DNA from: Duganella sp. OV510
GTDB lineage: Bacteria; Pseudomonadota; Gammaproteobacteria; Burkholderiales; Burkholderiaceae_D
Assembly: GCF_900100205.1 (NCBI RefSeq)
Contig: NZ_FNEQ01000001.1
Span: 558,001-622,000, forward strand
DNA: 64,000 nucleotides
Direction: 5' to 3'
Shown here: positions 55,250 to 62,448 of the stretch, piece after piece
Layout: the number at the start of each line of letters is the position of its first letter
Position numbering within the stretch: position 1 is the stretch's first letter
The notes under the pieces: model-generated
What the model was told of the DNA's origin: nothing
Databases searched by the model: none
What the model saw: the letters and a program-made list of their open reading frames with translations, nothing else
Program-made: the position numbers and the translations under genes

Positions 55250-56092
55250 TCAGGCGTTGACCAGTTCCGAGATGCGGCGTTGCAGGACGGTGATCTCTTC
55301 CAGCAAAGCGGCGTTCTTATCACGCAGCGCGATGTTTTCGGCGCGCAGTTCCTGCACGTCCATTGGAATGTCGCCATAGTCGGCTGCCGATGCGGTCTTC
55401 GGCTCTTTCGCTTCCCTGGCCGGACGCGAAGCGGCACGCAGGTCGCGCACTTCCTTGGCGGCCTTCTGCAATTCCTTCTTGCCGCCGGCAACCGCCGCCA
55501 GTTGCGCCTCTTCCGGCAGCGACGCCACAGTGGCGGCGGCGTTGATCGAGATGGTGCCGGCGCGGACAGCTTCCACCAGTTCCGGCGTCGCCGTTTTCTG
55601 GATCTTTTCGATCTGGCCGATGGTGGCACTGCTCAGGCGCGCGGCGCGGGCGATGTCCTCACGCGAGGCCAGCGGCATGGCGGCCGGCTTCCTGGCCGGC
55701 GCTTCGCCCTCTTCCGGCGGCGCGATCTTGGCGTCTTCGGCGGCGGCTTCGGCAGCCAGCTCCAAAGCGCGCGCGCTCATGATCTCTTTCTTGCGCAGCG
55801 CCAGCACGCCACGCTGGTAGTCGGAAATGCTGCGGCGGCCCAGGTTGTTATCGATCATCCACAGCTTGACATCTTCCAGGCTGCGGAAGCTGGTGTTTTC
55901 AATCGCCTTGAATGGAACGCCGTGCTCCTGGCAGATCTGGTAGCGGTTGTGGCCGTCCACCAGCACGTCTTCCCACAGCACCAGCGCATCGCGGCAGCCT
56001 TCCGTCAGAATGCTGCGCTCCAGCGCCTGATATTCGCTTTCAGTCAGCGGCTCGATATAAGCACGCAACACGTCATTAATTTTGATTTGCAT
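55250..56092 (-). CDS. ParB-like protein with N-terminal ParB/Srx domain, orphan
   Basis: Protein of 280 residues. The N-terminal ParB/Srx fold (about 5-100) has ALVLWEDVLVDGHNRYQICQEHG, which replaces the usual GERR motif with GHNR, as in many regulatory ParB-like proteins. A possible HTH follows (about 135-180, SREDIARAARLSSATIGQIEKIQK), and a coiled coil ends the chain (about 235-280, VQELRAENIALRDKNAALLEEITVLQRR). There is no parA next to it, so chromosome segregation is unlikely; gene control or nuclease-like functions are options. GGATAG just before ATG 56092 supports the start. It lies 15 bases upstream of the acylase gene on the same strand. Confidence 0.75.
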   Translation of the reverse strand: MQIKINDVLRAYIEPLTESEYQALERSILTEGCRDALVLWEDVLVDGHNRYQICQEHGVPFKAIENTSFRSLEDVKLWMIDNNLGRRSISDYQRGVLALRKKEIMSARALELAAEAAAEDAKIAPPEEGEAPARKPAAMPLASREDIARAARLSSATIGQIEKIQKTATPELVEAVRAGTISINAAATVASLPEEAQLAAVAGGKKELQKAAKEVRDLRAASRPAREAKEPKTASAADYGDIPMDVQELRAENIALRDKNAALLEEITVLQRRISELVNA

Positions 56093-56394
56093 ATCTATCC
56101 TTGGATTACCGGCGCGAACGCCGTCCAGCATGCTACACCATCCGGCCGCCCGCCAAAAGCATCAACTTGCAAGATGGCTACTAAGGCAATTTTAAGAAAG
56201 CTGCTTTACCATTCATTCCAGTCAAACGTGCTTTCTCCGCCAATTGACGCAAAGCCCCGACAGGTTCCCCGCCTGCTCGGGGCTTTGTCTTTTGCGCTTT
56301 AACAACAGACATTCCACTCTGACAACGACAATAAAATACTTTCATGTTAAGTTACATGCATTGATAGCAATTAATCGTTCCTTGGAGAAATAAC
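56093..56394 (+). other. Intergenic region with small RNA candidate
   Basis: This 302-bp gap between the minus-strand ParB-like gene and the plus-strand PEP-CTERM gene holds a strong plus-strand terminator at 56250-56293 without any ORF before it. A weak promoter, TTGCAA (56167-56172) and TTTTAA (56190-56195) with 17 bases between, would give a transcript of about 90 bases ending there. The remaining part (56294-56394) should hold the promoter of the PEP-CTERM gene; GGAG at about 56384 is its ribosome site. Confidence 0.45.
56250..56293 (+). terminator. Orphan rho-independent terminator
   Basis: AAAGCCCCGA pairs with TCGGGGCTTT, with an inner CAGG/CCTG pair and a loop of TTCCCCG, then TGTCTTTT. 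No coding sequence on the plus strand ends here. Confidence 0.85.
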
Positions 56395-57075
56395 ATGATT
56401 GCAAAAATGTCTCTTAAAGTCGCCGCCTTCGCAGTGGCTGCCGCTTGCAGCAACATCGCCGGCGCCGTGGTTACCGACCTTACTGGCCAGTACAGCCTGA
56501 CTGGCAGCGCCACCGCAGTGGTCGGCCATGCGAATGAGTATGTGTTTAATTATGCCGTGACCAATGTAGGCCAGGGCTATGCAGGTTCGCAAACCGGGCT
56601 GGATGGCTTCACGATTTACATTCCCAACAGCGCCACCATACTTAACGTCAGCGTACCATCGTCGTTTCTTGCTGGCCAGGGCTACTGGACCAGCGGCGCC
56701 GCGCCGGGACTTGATCTGTCACTGGGTAATGGCGACCTTTCGCAAAATATGGTCGCATCGCCCGGCTATCAAGCCTTCACTTTCTGGGGGCAGTACACGG
56801 GGTCGGTGTACCAGCAAGGCAGCACCGCCAATTTCAGCATCACGCTGGGCAATGTAGCGCTGGGCACCAACACGGTTGGCATTTCCAGCTACTACGGCAA
56901 CCAGGCGCCGCCGCCAGGTCAGCAATTTGTCACCAACCAGTACGGCAACTACACCACGTTCACCACCACCAGCATTTCGGCGGCGGCAGTGCCGGAACCG
57001 GAAACCTACGCGATGCTGCTGACAGGACTCGGCCTGATGGGCTGGACCGTGCGCCGTCGGCGCAGCCAGGGCTGA
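56395..57075 (+). CDS. PEP-CTERM sorting-signal surface protein
   Basis: Exported protein of 226 residues. A signal peptide (MIAKMSLKVAAFAVAAACSNIAGAV) leads a beta-rich middle part. The C-terminus is a full PEP-CTERM tag: VPEPETYAMLLTGLGLMGWTVRRRR, i.e. PEP box, hydrophobic helix and basic tail. Such tags are processed by exosortase (EpsH), which is encoded elsewhere. They mark surface or matrix proteins in Gram-negative bacteria that make exopolysaccharide. A terminator follows. Function of the middle domain is unknown. Confidence 0.9.
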   Translation: MIAKMSLKVAAFAVAAACSNIAGAVVTDLTGQYSLTGSATAVVGHANEYVFNYAVTNVGQGYAGSQTGLDGFTIYIPNSATILNVSVPSSFLAGQGYWTSGAAPGLDLSLGNGDLSQNMVASPGYQAFTFWGQYTGSVYQQGSTANFSITLGNVALGTNTVGISSYYGNQAPPPGQQFVTNQYGNYTTFTTTSISAAAVPEPETYAMLLTGLGLMGWTVRRRRSQG

Positions 57076-57080
57076 CCATA

Positions 57081-57105
57081 AAAACGCGCTACGGCGCGTT
57101 TTTTT
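57081..57105 (+). terminator. Rho-independent terminator after the PEP-CTERM gene
   Basis: Stem AACGCGC (57083-57089) with GCGCGTT (57094-57100) and a run of seven T residues. Confidence 0.9.
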
Positions 57106-57140
57106 ATGCCATGATGCAGTTCCATCATTAGGGATTTGAC

Positions 57141-57431
57141 ATGATTAACTACATCATCCGTGTCGCTTACGCCGAAGCGCAGCCCGGCACTTACGATCAA
57201 TTGAATGCCGAGCTGGCGAAATACAATGTCGCCGGCGCCATCAAGGCCGACGACGGCAAAGGTTATTTTCTGCCGCAGGGTGAATACTGCTACAGCGGCA
57301 ACGAGCCGATCAACGAAGTACGCGATGCCATCCACCGCCTGGCTGCCACCGTGCAGCCGGAGCCTTCGGTGCTGGTGGTGGAAGTGACCACGCTGGCGTG
57401 GAGCGGCTTCCGTCTGGTAGACGCCGCTTAA
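57141..57431 (+). CDS. Small hypothetical protein (ferredoxin-like, possibly DUF2622-like)
   Basis: Protein of 96 residues without signal peptide. The order of strands and helices (MINYIIRVAYAEA, TYDQLNAELAKY, GKGYFLPQGEYCYSG, INEVRDAIHRLAATV, SVLVVEVTTLAW) suggests a beta-alpha-beta fold, loosely like DUF2622 or the VapD/Cas2 type. No catalytic residues can be named. GGG upstream of ATG is a weak ribosome site. Its stop TAA interlocks with the stop of the convergent esterase gene at 57428 (the shared word is TTAA). Confidence 0.6.
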   Translation: MINYIIRVAYAEAQPGTYDQLNAELAKYNVAGAIKADDGKGYFLPQGEYCYSGNEPINEVRDAIHRLAATVQPEPSVLVVEVTTLAWSGFRLVDAA

Positions 57432-59098
57432 GGCGCTTTGCCGATCAGGCGTATCAATCCCTCTCCCAGGCTGCCGCGCCAGTGATAGTAATCGTGGCCG
57501 GCGGCAAACTCCCTTTGCTCCACCTGATAGCCTTTGGCGCGCAGCACGTCACGCAGATGACGGCTGGTTTCCAGGATGCCAAAGCTGCCGTTGCGCCCTA
57601 CTTCAAACAAGCCTGCCTCCAGCAGGAAGCGTACCTTGCGCGGCGGCGCGGCGGCATATTCGCGCGTCAGCCATTCTGCCTCCTGCTCCGGCGGCGCCCA
57701 CCAGAATGAGCCGGACTGGCTGTACACATTGCCGAACCATTCCGGGTGTTTGAGTCCCGCCCAGGCAGATGCGAGACCGCCGTAGCTGGCGCCAGCCACC
57801 ACGGTGTTGGCCGCGCCGGCATGCACGCCACGCGCTTTCGCCCAAGGCATCAGCTCTTCCGCCAGGAAGCGGGCGAAGGCCGGATTCGGCGGCAGCTCGG
57901 CGCCGCGCGTTTCCGCGCTGGGATTAGCGATCAGGATGGCGGCGGTGGGCGGCAGTTTGCCGGCGGCGACCAGCTTGTCGAGGATCGCCGGCGTGGGCAC
58001 ATCGGTGGTGTAGTTCTCGGCGTCGAACAGCACCACCAGCGCATTGCCCTTGGCGCCGGGCCGGTAGCCATGCGACCGGTACAGATAGATGTCACGCTCG
58101 TTGCCCAGCGCTTTGCTGGCCAGGCGCAGTCTCTCCAGTTGGCCGGCTGGCACGCCTTCGCGTGGCTGCACCCAGTCTTGCGACGGCGCCGCCGGCAGTT
58201 CCAGCACCGAGGCGCCATCGTATTTATCGAGCGTCTTCTCAGGGAAGCTGCGCGGATTGAGCGGATCGCGCTGCACCGTCGCCAAAATGGCGCGGCGGCG
58301 CTGGCTGGCCGGCGCGTTCAGCTCCGGCACATCCGGCGCCAGACGATAGCTCAGGCGCGTACTGGCGGGCACGCGGTAGCTGCGATACCAGACATCGCTA
58401 TTCCCCAGGCGCGACATCTCGTCATGATCGGCCGACGGCGCGCCGAGAATACGCACGTTGCGAGTAGCGCCGCGCCACAAGAACGTCAGCAACAGCTGGT
58501 CCTTCGGCAAACCGGCCACGCGCTCCACCAGCGGCCCGCCTTGCGCCGCCACCTCGCGCCAGAATGCGTCAAGGACAGCAACGCCGGAACCGAACGTGCT
58601 GGCGGTCGAACCGGTGGCAGCCGGATCGCCGACGGAGGTGACGGCGGCCCGGCCAGCGGAGGCAGCCAGATTGGCGGCGGCCACACTTTGTTCAAGGCTT
58701 TGCTGCAAAGCCCGCAGGCGCGGGCTTTCGATGACTGGCGCTGGCGCCACCTGCGCCGCCAGCGGCACCTGCTGCAACACGCTCAATTCATAGCTGCCCG
58801 CTTCCGGCGCACGCACATCCAGCACATACGGCCCACGATCACCGGCGACAAACATAAACTCCTGCACATCGCGCCGTCCCTTGGCCAGGATCTGCGCACG
58901 CTTGCCATCGCGGTCCAGCAGCACCAGCCGCATCGCCTTACCGGCCAAACGCCCTTGAACAAAATCGCCCTCGGCCAACCGCACCGGGTGCTCGCGATGC
59001 GTCTGCGCCTCCAGCGCGCCGCTGAACACCTGCGCCTGTGCCACCACGCCCAGCCAGCACAAGGCGGCGACAATTAACTTGCGTAAGCCGCCCATCAT
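57428..59098 (-). CDS. Enterochelin-esterase-like (Fes/IroE-type) exported hydrolase
   Basis: Serine hydrolase of 556 residues with a signal peptide (MMGGLRKLIVAALCWLGVVAQAQ). The N-terminal half (about 25-220) is beta-rich. The C-terminal half has the esterase D/enterochelin esterase fold: VVLFDAENYTTDVPTPAILDKL, TVVAGASYGGLASAWAGLKHPEWFGNVYSQSGSFWW shortened to VVAGASYGGLAS with the nucleophile Ser, and FAAGHDYYHWRGSLGEGL with the histidine. It presumably opens ferric catecholate siderophores in the periplasm to free iron. Its ATG overlaps the stop of the receptor gene by one base (TGATG), so they are coupled. Confidence 0.85.
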   Translation of the reverse strand: MMGGLRKLIVAALCWLGVVAQAQVFSGALEAQTHREHPVRLAEGDFVQGRLAGKAMRLVLLDRDGKRAQILAKGRRDVQEFMFVAGDRGPYVLDVRAPEAGSYELSVLQQVPLAAQVAPAPVIESPRLRALQQSLEQSVAAANLAASAGRAAVTSVGDPAATGSTASTFGSGVAVLDAFWREVAAQGGPLVERVAGLPKDQLLLTFLWRGATRNVRILGAPSADHDEMSRLGNSDVWYRSYRVPASTRLSYRLAPDVPELNAPASQRRRAILATVQRDPLNPRSFPEKTLDKYDGASVLELPAAPSQDWVQPREGVPAGQLERLRLASKALGNERDIYLYRSHGYRPGAKGNALVVLFDAENYTTDVPTPAILDKLVAAGKLPPTAAILIANPSAETRGAELPPNPAFARFLAEELMPWAKARGVHAGAANTVVAGASYGGLASAWAGLKHPEWFGNVYSQSGSFWWAPPEQEAEWLTREYAAAPPRKVRFLLEAGLFEVGRNGSFGILETSRHLRDVLRAKGYQVEQREFAAGHDYYHWRGSLGEGLIRLIGKAP

Positions 59099-61101
59099 CA
59101 GAACTTGGTCAGCAAGGACAGGAATACGCGGCGGCCTTCCTCATTGAAGTCGGACGATGAAGTGCGCTGGTCGCCTTTGTCACCAACATTCAGTACGCCG
59201 GCGCTGACCGTCAAGGTCTTGCCCCAGTTGTACGCACCACTCAGGTCCGTTACCGTGTAGGCGGATTTCTTCACCAGGTTCAAACCATTGGACGGCACGC
59301 TCAGATACTGCTCGCCGATATAGCGCGCGGTCGCCGTGGCGCTCCAGCTATCGGTCGGACGCCAATCCAGCGCCACGTTGGCCGTATGCCTGGGCCGGTA
59401 AATCATCGGCAGCTCCTTGACGCCGCTGGTGTTTTTCGCATCCGTGTATGTGTAGTTGGCGCGCACCGACAGCTGCGACGACAACTCCGCCCGCACACTG
59501 CTCTCCAGGCCCTTGGTGCGCACCTTGGCGATATTCTGGTAAGCGAAAATCGGCCGGCCATCCGGCAGGAAGCCAACGAAGTTACTGTAGGTTGGCGCCA
59601 GCACGCGGTCCGCCGTGCGGCTGGTGATGTCGATCATGTCCTTCAGATTATTGTGGAACACGGTCACGCCGCCACCAACCTTGCCGTAGTCGAACTGCGC
59701 ACCCAGCTCCTTGCTGGTGCTGGTTTCCGGCTTCAGCGCGGCGCTGCCGACGATGTAGCAACCGACCGTCGCGCTACCGCACGATACCGAGCCCCAGTTC
59801 TGGCTGCCCTGCAGCAGTGTCGGCGCACGGAAGGCGCGCGCCAGGCCGCCCTTCAGCGTGATGTGCTGATCGACGTGATAAACCAGATAGGCACGCGGGC
59901 TGTTATGGCCGCCGAAATTCTTGTGATGGTCGTAGCGGTTGCCGACGGTGAGCTTCAAATCATCCAGCAGCGTGATTTCATCCTCCAGGAACAGCGCATA
60001 CTGGTTCACCGAAATATTCGGATTGCTGCGATAGTCCGGCGTGCCCGGCAAGCCGGTGATATTGGCCGGATCATGCAGCTTCTCGCGCCGCACCTCGCCG
60101 CCCACCGTCACCACCTGCCGCGCGGATTCCCACGGCAGTACCAGCTTGCCATCCAGGCTGCTGGTATTGGCCTTGTTCGGATTGGTCTGGCCGGTCACCG
60201 TACCAATCAGGTTGCGCGTCTCGTCCAGATTCAGCGTCACCGACGAGCGACCGAAATCATAGCTGCCGTTATGGCTCAACGAGGTCGCCTCGCGCTCCAG
60301 CACGAAACCGCCATGGTCGCGGCGACTGGTATCGTAGCCCAGCTTCACATCCTGGCCGGCCGCCGGTATCCACGACAGCATCGCGCCCAGCTGGCGGTTG
60401 GCGATCAGCGGAAAGCCGGTCTGCGTAACACCGTTGACCGGCGCATTGACCTTGCCATCGCCGTCACGCTTGTCATAGCCGGCCGAGACGCGCAGGCCCA
60501 GCACATCCGCCACCAGCGGACCGCTGACGCTGACGCTGGCCGAGCGCGTATCGCCCGCTTCGTTATCATTCGGCTGCACCGTGTCCAGCTTCAGCGAGCC
60601 GCGCCATTTCTGGCCCACCTTGCGGGTGATGATGTTGACCACGCCACCGATCGCATCCGAGCCATACAGCGACGACATCGGCCCGCGTACGATCTCGATG
60701 CGCTCGATCTCGCTGGTCGGCACCCAACCGGTGTCATAGTCATTGCCGCGGAAACTGACGCTGGTGGAGTTGACGCGCTTGCCATCCACCAGGAACAGTG
60801 TGTACGCCTGCCCCAGCCCACGCAATTGCACGCCCGGCACCAGATTGCCCGAGCGCGACAGCGACACGCCCTCCACCGTCCCCAGCAGCTCGGCGATTTC
60901 CAGCACCGGACGCTTTTCGATGTCGGCGCGGGTAATCACCGAAATGCTGGCCGGCGCATCCTGCAGGCTGTGCTCCTGCGCGGACGCAGTCACCACCACG
61001 GTTTTCAGCTCCTCGGCGGACGTTTGTGCCAGCGCAGGCAGCGAAAAGGCAACGCCGATCATGGCGGCAAGCGGCAAACGGCGTAAAACTGGGGACTTCA
61101 T
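59098..61101 (-). CDS. TonB-dependent siderophore receptor (catecholate type)
   Basis: Outer-membrane receptor of 667 residues. The signal peptide begins at MKSPVLRRLPLAAMIGVAFSLPALAQ, so the start is 61101 rather than 61161. The plug has TVVVTASAQEHSLQDAPASISVITRADIEKRPVLEIAELLG and RIEIVRGPMSSLYGSDAIGGVVNIITRK, shortened here to its key part SLYGSDAIGGVVNIITRK, as in FepA/BfrA-like receptors. The barrel ends in EEGRRVFLSLLTKF with the terminal Phe. A Fur box precedes it. It forms one operon with the esterase, and the AraC-type gene is divergent. Confidence 0.92.
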   Translation of the reverse strand: MKSPVLRRLPLAAMIGVAFSLPALAQTSAEELKTVVVTASAQEHSLQDAPASISVITRADIEKRPVLEIAELLGTVEGVSLSRSGNLVPGVQLRGLGQAYTLFLVDGKRVNSTSVSFRGNDYDTGWVPTSEIERIEIVRGPMSSLYGSDAIGGVVNIITRKVGQKWRGSLKLDTVQPNDNEAGDTRSASVSVSGPLVADVLGLRVSAGYDKRDGDGKVNAPVNGVTQTGFPLIANRQLGAMLSWIPAAGQDVKLGYDTSRRDHGGFVLEREATSLSHNGSYDFGRSSVTLNLDETRNLIGTVTGQTNPNKANTSSLDGKLVLPWESARQVVTVGGEVRREKLHDPANITGLPGTPDYRSNPNISVNQYALFLEDEITLLDDLKLTVGNRYDHHKNFGGHNSPRAYLVYHVDQHITLKGGLARAFRAPTLLQGSQNWGSVSCGSATVGCYIVGSAALKPETSTSKELGAQFDYGKVGGGVTVFHNNLKDMIDITSRTADRVLAPTYSNFVGFLPDGRPIFAYQNIAKVRTKGLESSVRAELSSQLSVRANYTYTDAKNTSGVKELPMIYRPRHTANVALDWRPTDSWSATATARYIGEQYLSVPSNGLNLVKKSAYTVTDLSGAYNWGKTLTVSAGVLNVGDKGDQRTSSSDFNEEGRRVFLSLLTKF

Positions 61102-61120
61102 GGGACTCTCCATATAAGAA

Positions 61121-61140
61121 TAAGAATGATTCGCATTATC
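61121..61140. promoter_or_regulatory. Fur box between the siderophore receptor and AraC genes
   Basis: TAAGAATGATTCGCATTATC. On the minus strand it reads GATAATGCGAATCATTCTTA, close to the classical 19-bp Fur site GATAATGATAATCATTATC. It lies 20 bp from the receptor start and about 58 bp from the AraC start, so iron should repress both. Confidence 0.85.
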
Positions 61141-61197
61141 AAAACAAGCGAAGTGTGTCATACTCTTATCGAAGAGATATTTGCAGGAAAAAATAAA

Positions 61198-62211
61198 ATG
61201 TATGAATCAGCACAAAACAGCCCACCGGCGTGCGGCAGCACACGGTTTGTCACGCGCTCGGACCTGGTCCGCAGCGCCGGGCTGTTGGGCGCCGGCTACA
61301 CATTCAATAACAGCGCGCCGGGCGAAGAGCAAGTGCTGCACGGCCAGTTCGACACACTGAAGCTGCGTCCCGGCCTAATTCTGCACGCCGCCAATGTGCG
61401 CGACCTGCGCACCATGAACACCAGTAACAGCCTCAATCCCGGCATCAAGATCGTGCTGCTGGTCGACGGCGCCACCGACCTCTCGTTCGGCCACCACCGC
61501 TTTCATCTGGGCCCGGCGTCGGCCAATCCGCAGCATCGGCATGGCGGCGCGCTGGTCAACCTGGCGGAGGAAGACCTGTTTTCGCGCCGCTGGCAAGCTG
61601 GCCGCAGCGAACGCAAAGTCAGCCTGACGTTGATGCCGGAATGGCTGCACGAAGGCGGTTTGCAGGAACACGCGGCGCACGGCGCGCTGGAAAAATTCGC
61701 ACATGAGCATCTGGCGCGCCAGCCATGGACAGTGTCGGCGCGCGCGCGCCAGCTGGCGAGGGAAATACTGGAACCGGCAGCCTACCTGCCAGGCTTGCAG
61801 CGCCTGCGCCTGGAAGCGCGCTGTATCGAACTGGCGGCGGAAGCGCTGACCGCCATTGGCGAAGCGGATGCCGTGTCCGACGGCTTGCGCCGCGTCGACC
61901 GGCAACGCCTGATGAAGCTGGAAGAATTATTACGTGGCGCGACTTGCGCCTATCTGTCGATGGCCGATATCGCGCGTGAAGTCGGCAGCAACCCGGTGTC
62001 GCTGCAAGCGCTGACCAAGCGCGCGTGGGGCGTGACGGTATTTGAACGGCTGCGCCAGATCCGCATGGAGCGCGCGCATGAAATGCTGCTGGCAGGCGCC
62101 AGCGTGATGCAGGCCGCAGAAGCGGCAGGCTACTCTGCGGCCACCAACTTCGCCACCGCTTATCGGCGCCGCTACGGCGCGACGCCACGCGCGGCACGCG
62201 GCGCTGCTTAG
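61198..62211 (+). CDS. AraC family regulator, PchR/siderophore type
   Basis: Regulator of 337 residues with an N-terminal sensor domain and two C-terminal HTH motifs (about 240-335, MADIAREVGSNPVSLQALTKRAWGVTVFERLRQIRMERAHEMLLAGASVMQAAEAAGYSAATNFATAYRRRYG shortened to DIAREVGSNPVSLQALTK and EAAGYSAATNFATAYRR). Words such as VSLTLMPEWL are common in PchR proteins, which turn on siderophore receptor genes when the ferric siderophore is present. ATG 61198 has GCAGGA upstream. The start is about 58 bp from the Fur box. The stop TAG lies in a 13-bp tandem repeat. Confidence 0.87.
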   Translation: MYESAQNSPPACGSTRFVTRSDLVRSAGLLGAGYTFNNSAPGEEQVLHGQFDTLKLRPGLILHAANVRDLRTMNTSNSLNPGIKIVLLVDGATDLSFGHHRFHLGPASANPQHRHGGALVNLAEEDLFSRRWQAGRSERKVSLTLMPEWLHEGGLQEHAAHGALEKFAHEHLARQPWTVSARARQLAREILEPAAYLPGLQRLRLEARCIELAAEALTAIGEADAVSDGLRRVDRQRLMKLEELLRGATCAYLSMADIAREVGSNPVSLQALTKRAWGVTVFERLRQIRMERAHEMLLAGASVMQAAEAAGYSAATNFATAYRRRYGATPRAARGAA

Positions 62212-62260
62212 TTAGTTGCGGTAGTTAGTTGCGGTAGTTACTTGGGATAGTTACCTGCGG
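62209..62260. repeat. Four tandem 13-bp units between convergent genes
   Basis: Units are TAGTTAGTTGCGG (62209-62221), the same again (62222-62234), TAGTTACTTGGGA (62235-62247) and TAGTTACCTGCGG (62248-62260). The first unit holds the AraC stop codon and the fourth the stop codon of the small gene on the other strand. Confidence 0.85.
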
Positions 62261-62448
62261 CTGGCTTCCTTGGCCGCAGCCTTGATGTCGGCGCAGGACA
62301 TTGGCTTGCCATTCTTCGCAGCTTCTGCCTCCAACTGCTGGCAACCCTGGTAGCTATGCCAGAACACCAGCACATAACCAGCCACGCCCAGCACAATAGC
62401 AACCATCGCCGCAGCCAATCCCAACTTCACAACTTTTTCAGACGCCAT
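62251..62448 (-). CDS. Small single-helix membrane protein beside an RND pump
   Basis: Protein of 65 residues with one transmembrane helix (about 7-29, VKLGLAAAMVAIVLGVAGYVLVF) and a short soluble tail with two cysteines (YQGCQQLEAEAAKNGKPMSCADIKAAAKE). The start at 62448 lies 22 bases inside the end of the RND gene, on the same strand, so it is translated as a coupled gene. The two cysteines would face the periplasm or cytoplasm depending on orientation and could form a disulfide. Family not recognised. It may be a small accessory subunit of the pump, as AcrZ is for AcrB, but this is only a guess from position. Confidence 0.7.
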   Translation of the reverse strand: MASEKVVKLGLAAAMVAIVLGVAGYVLVFWHSYQGCQQLEAEAAKNGKPMSCADIKAAAKEASRR

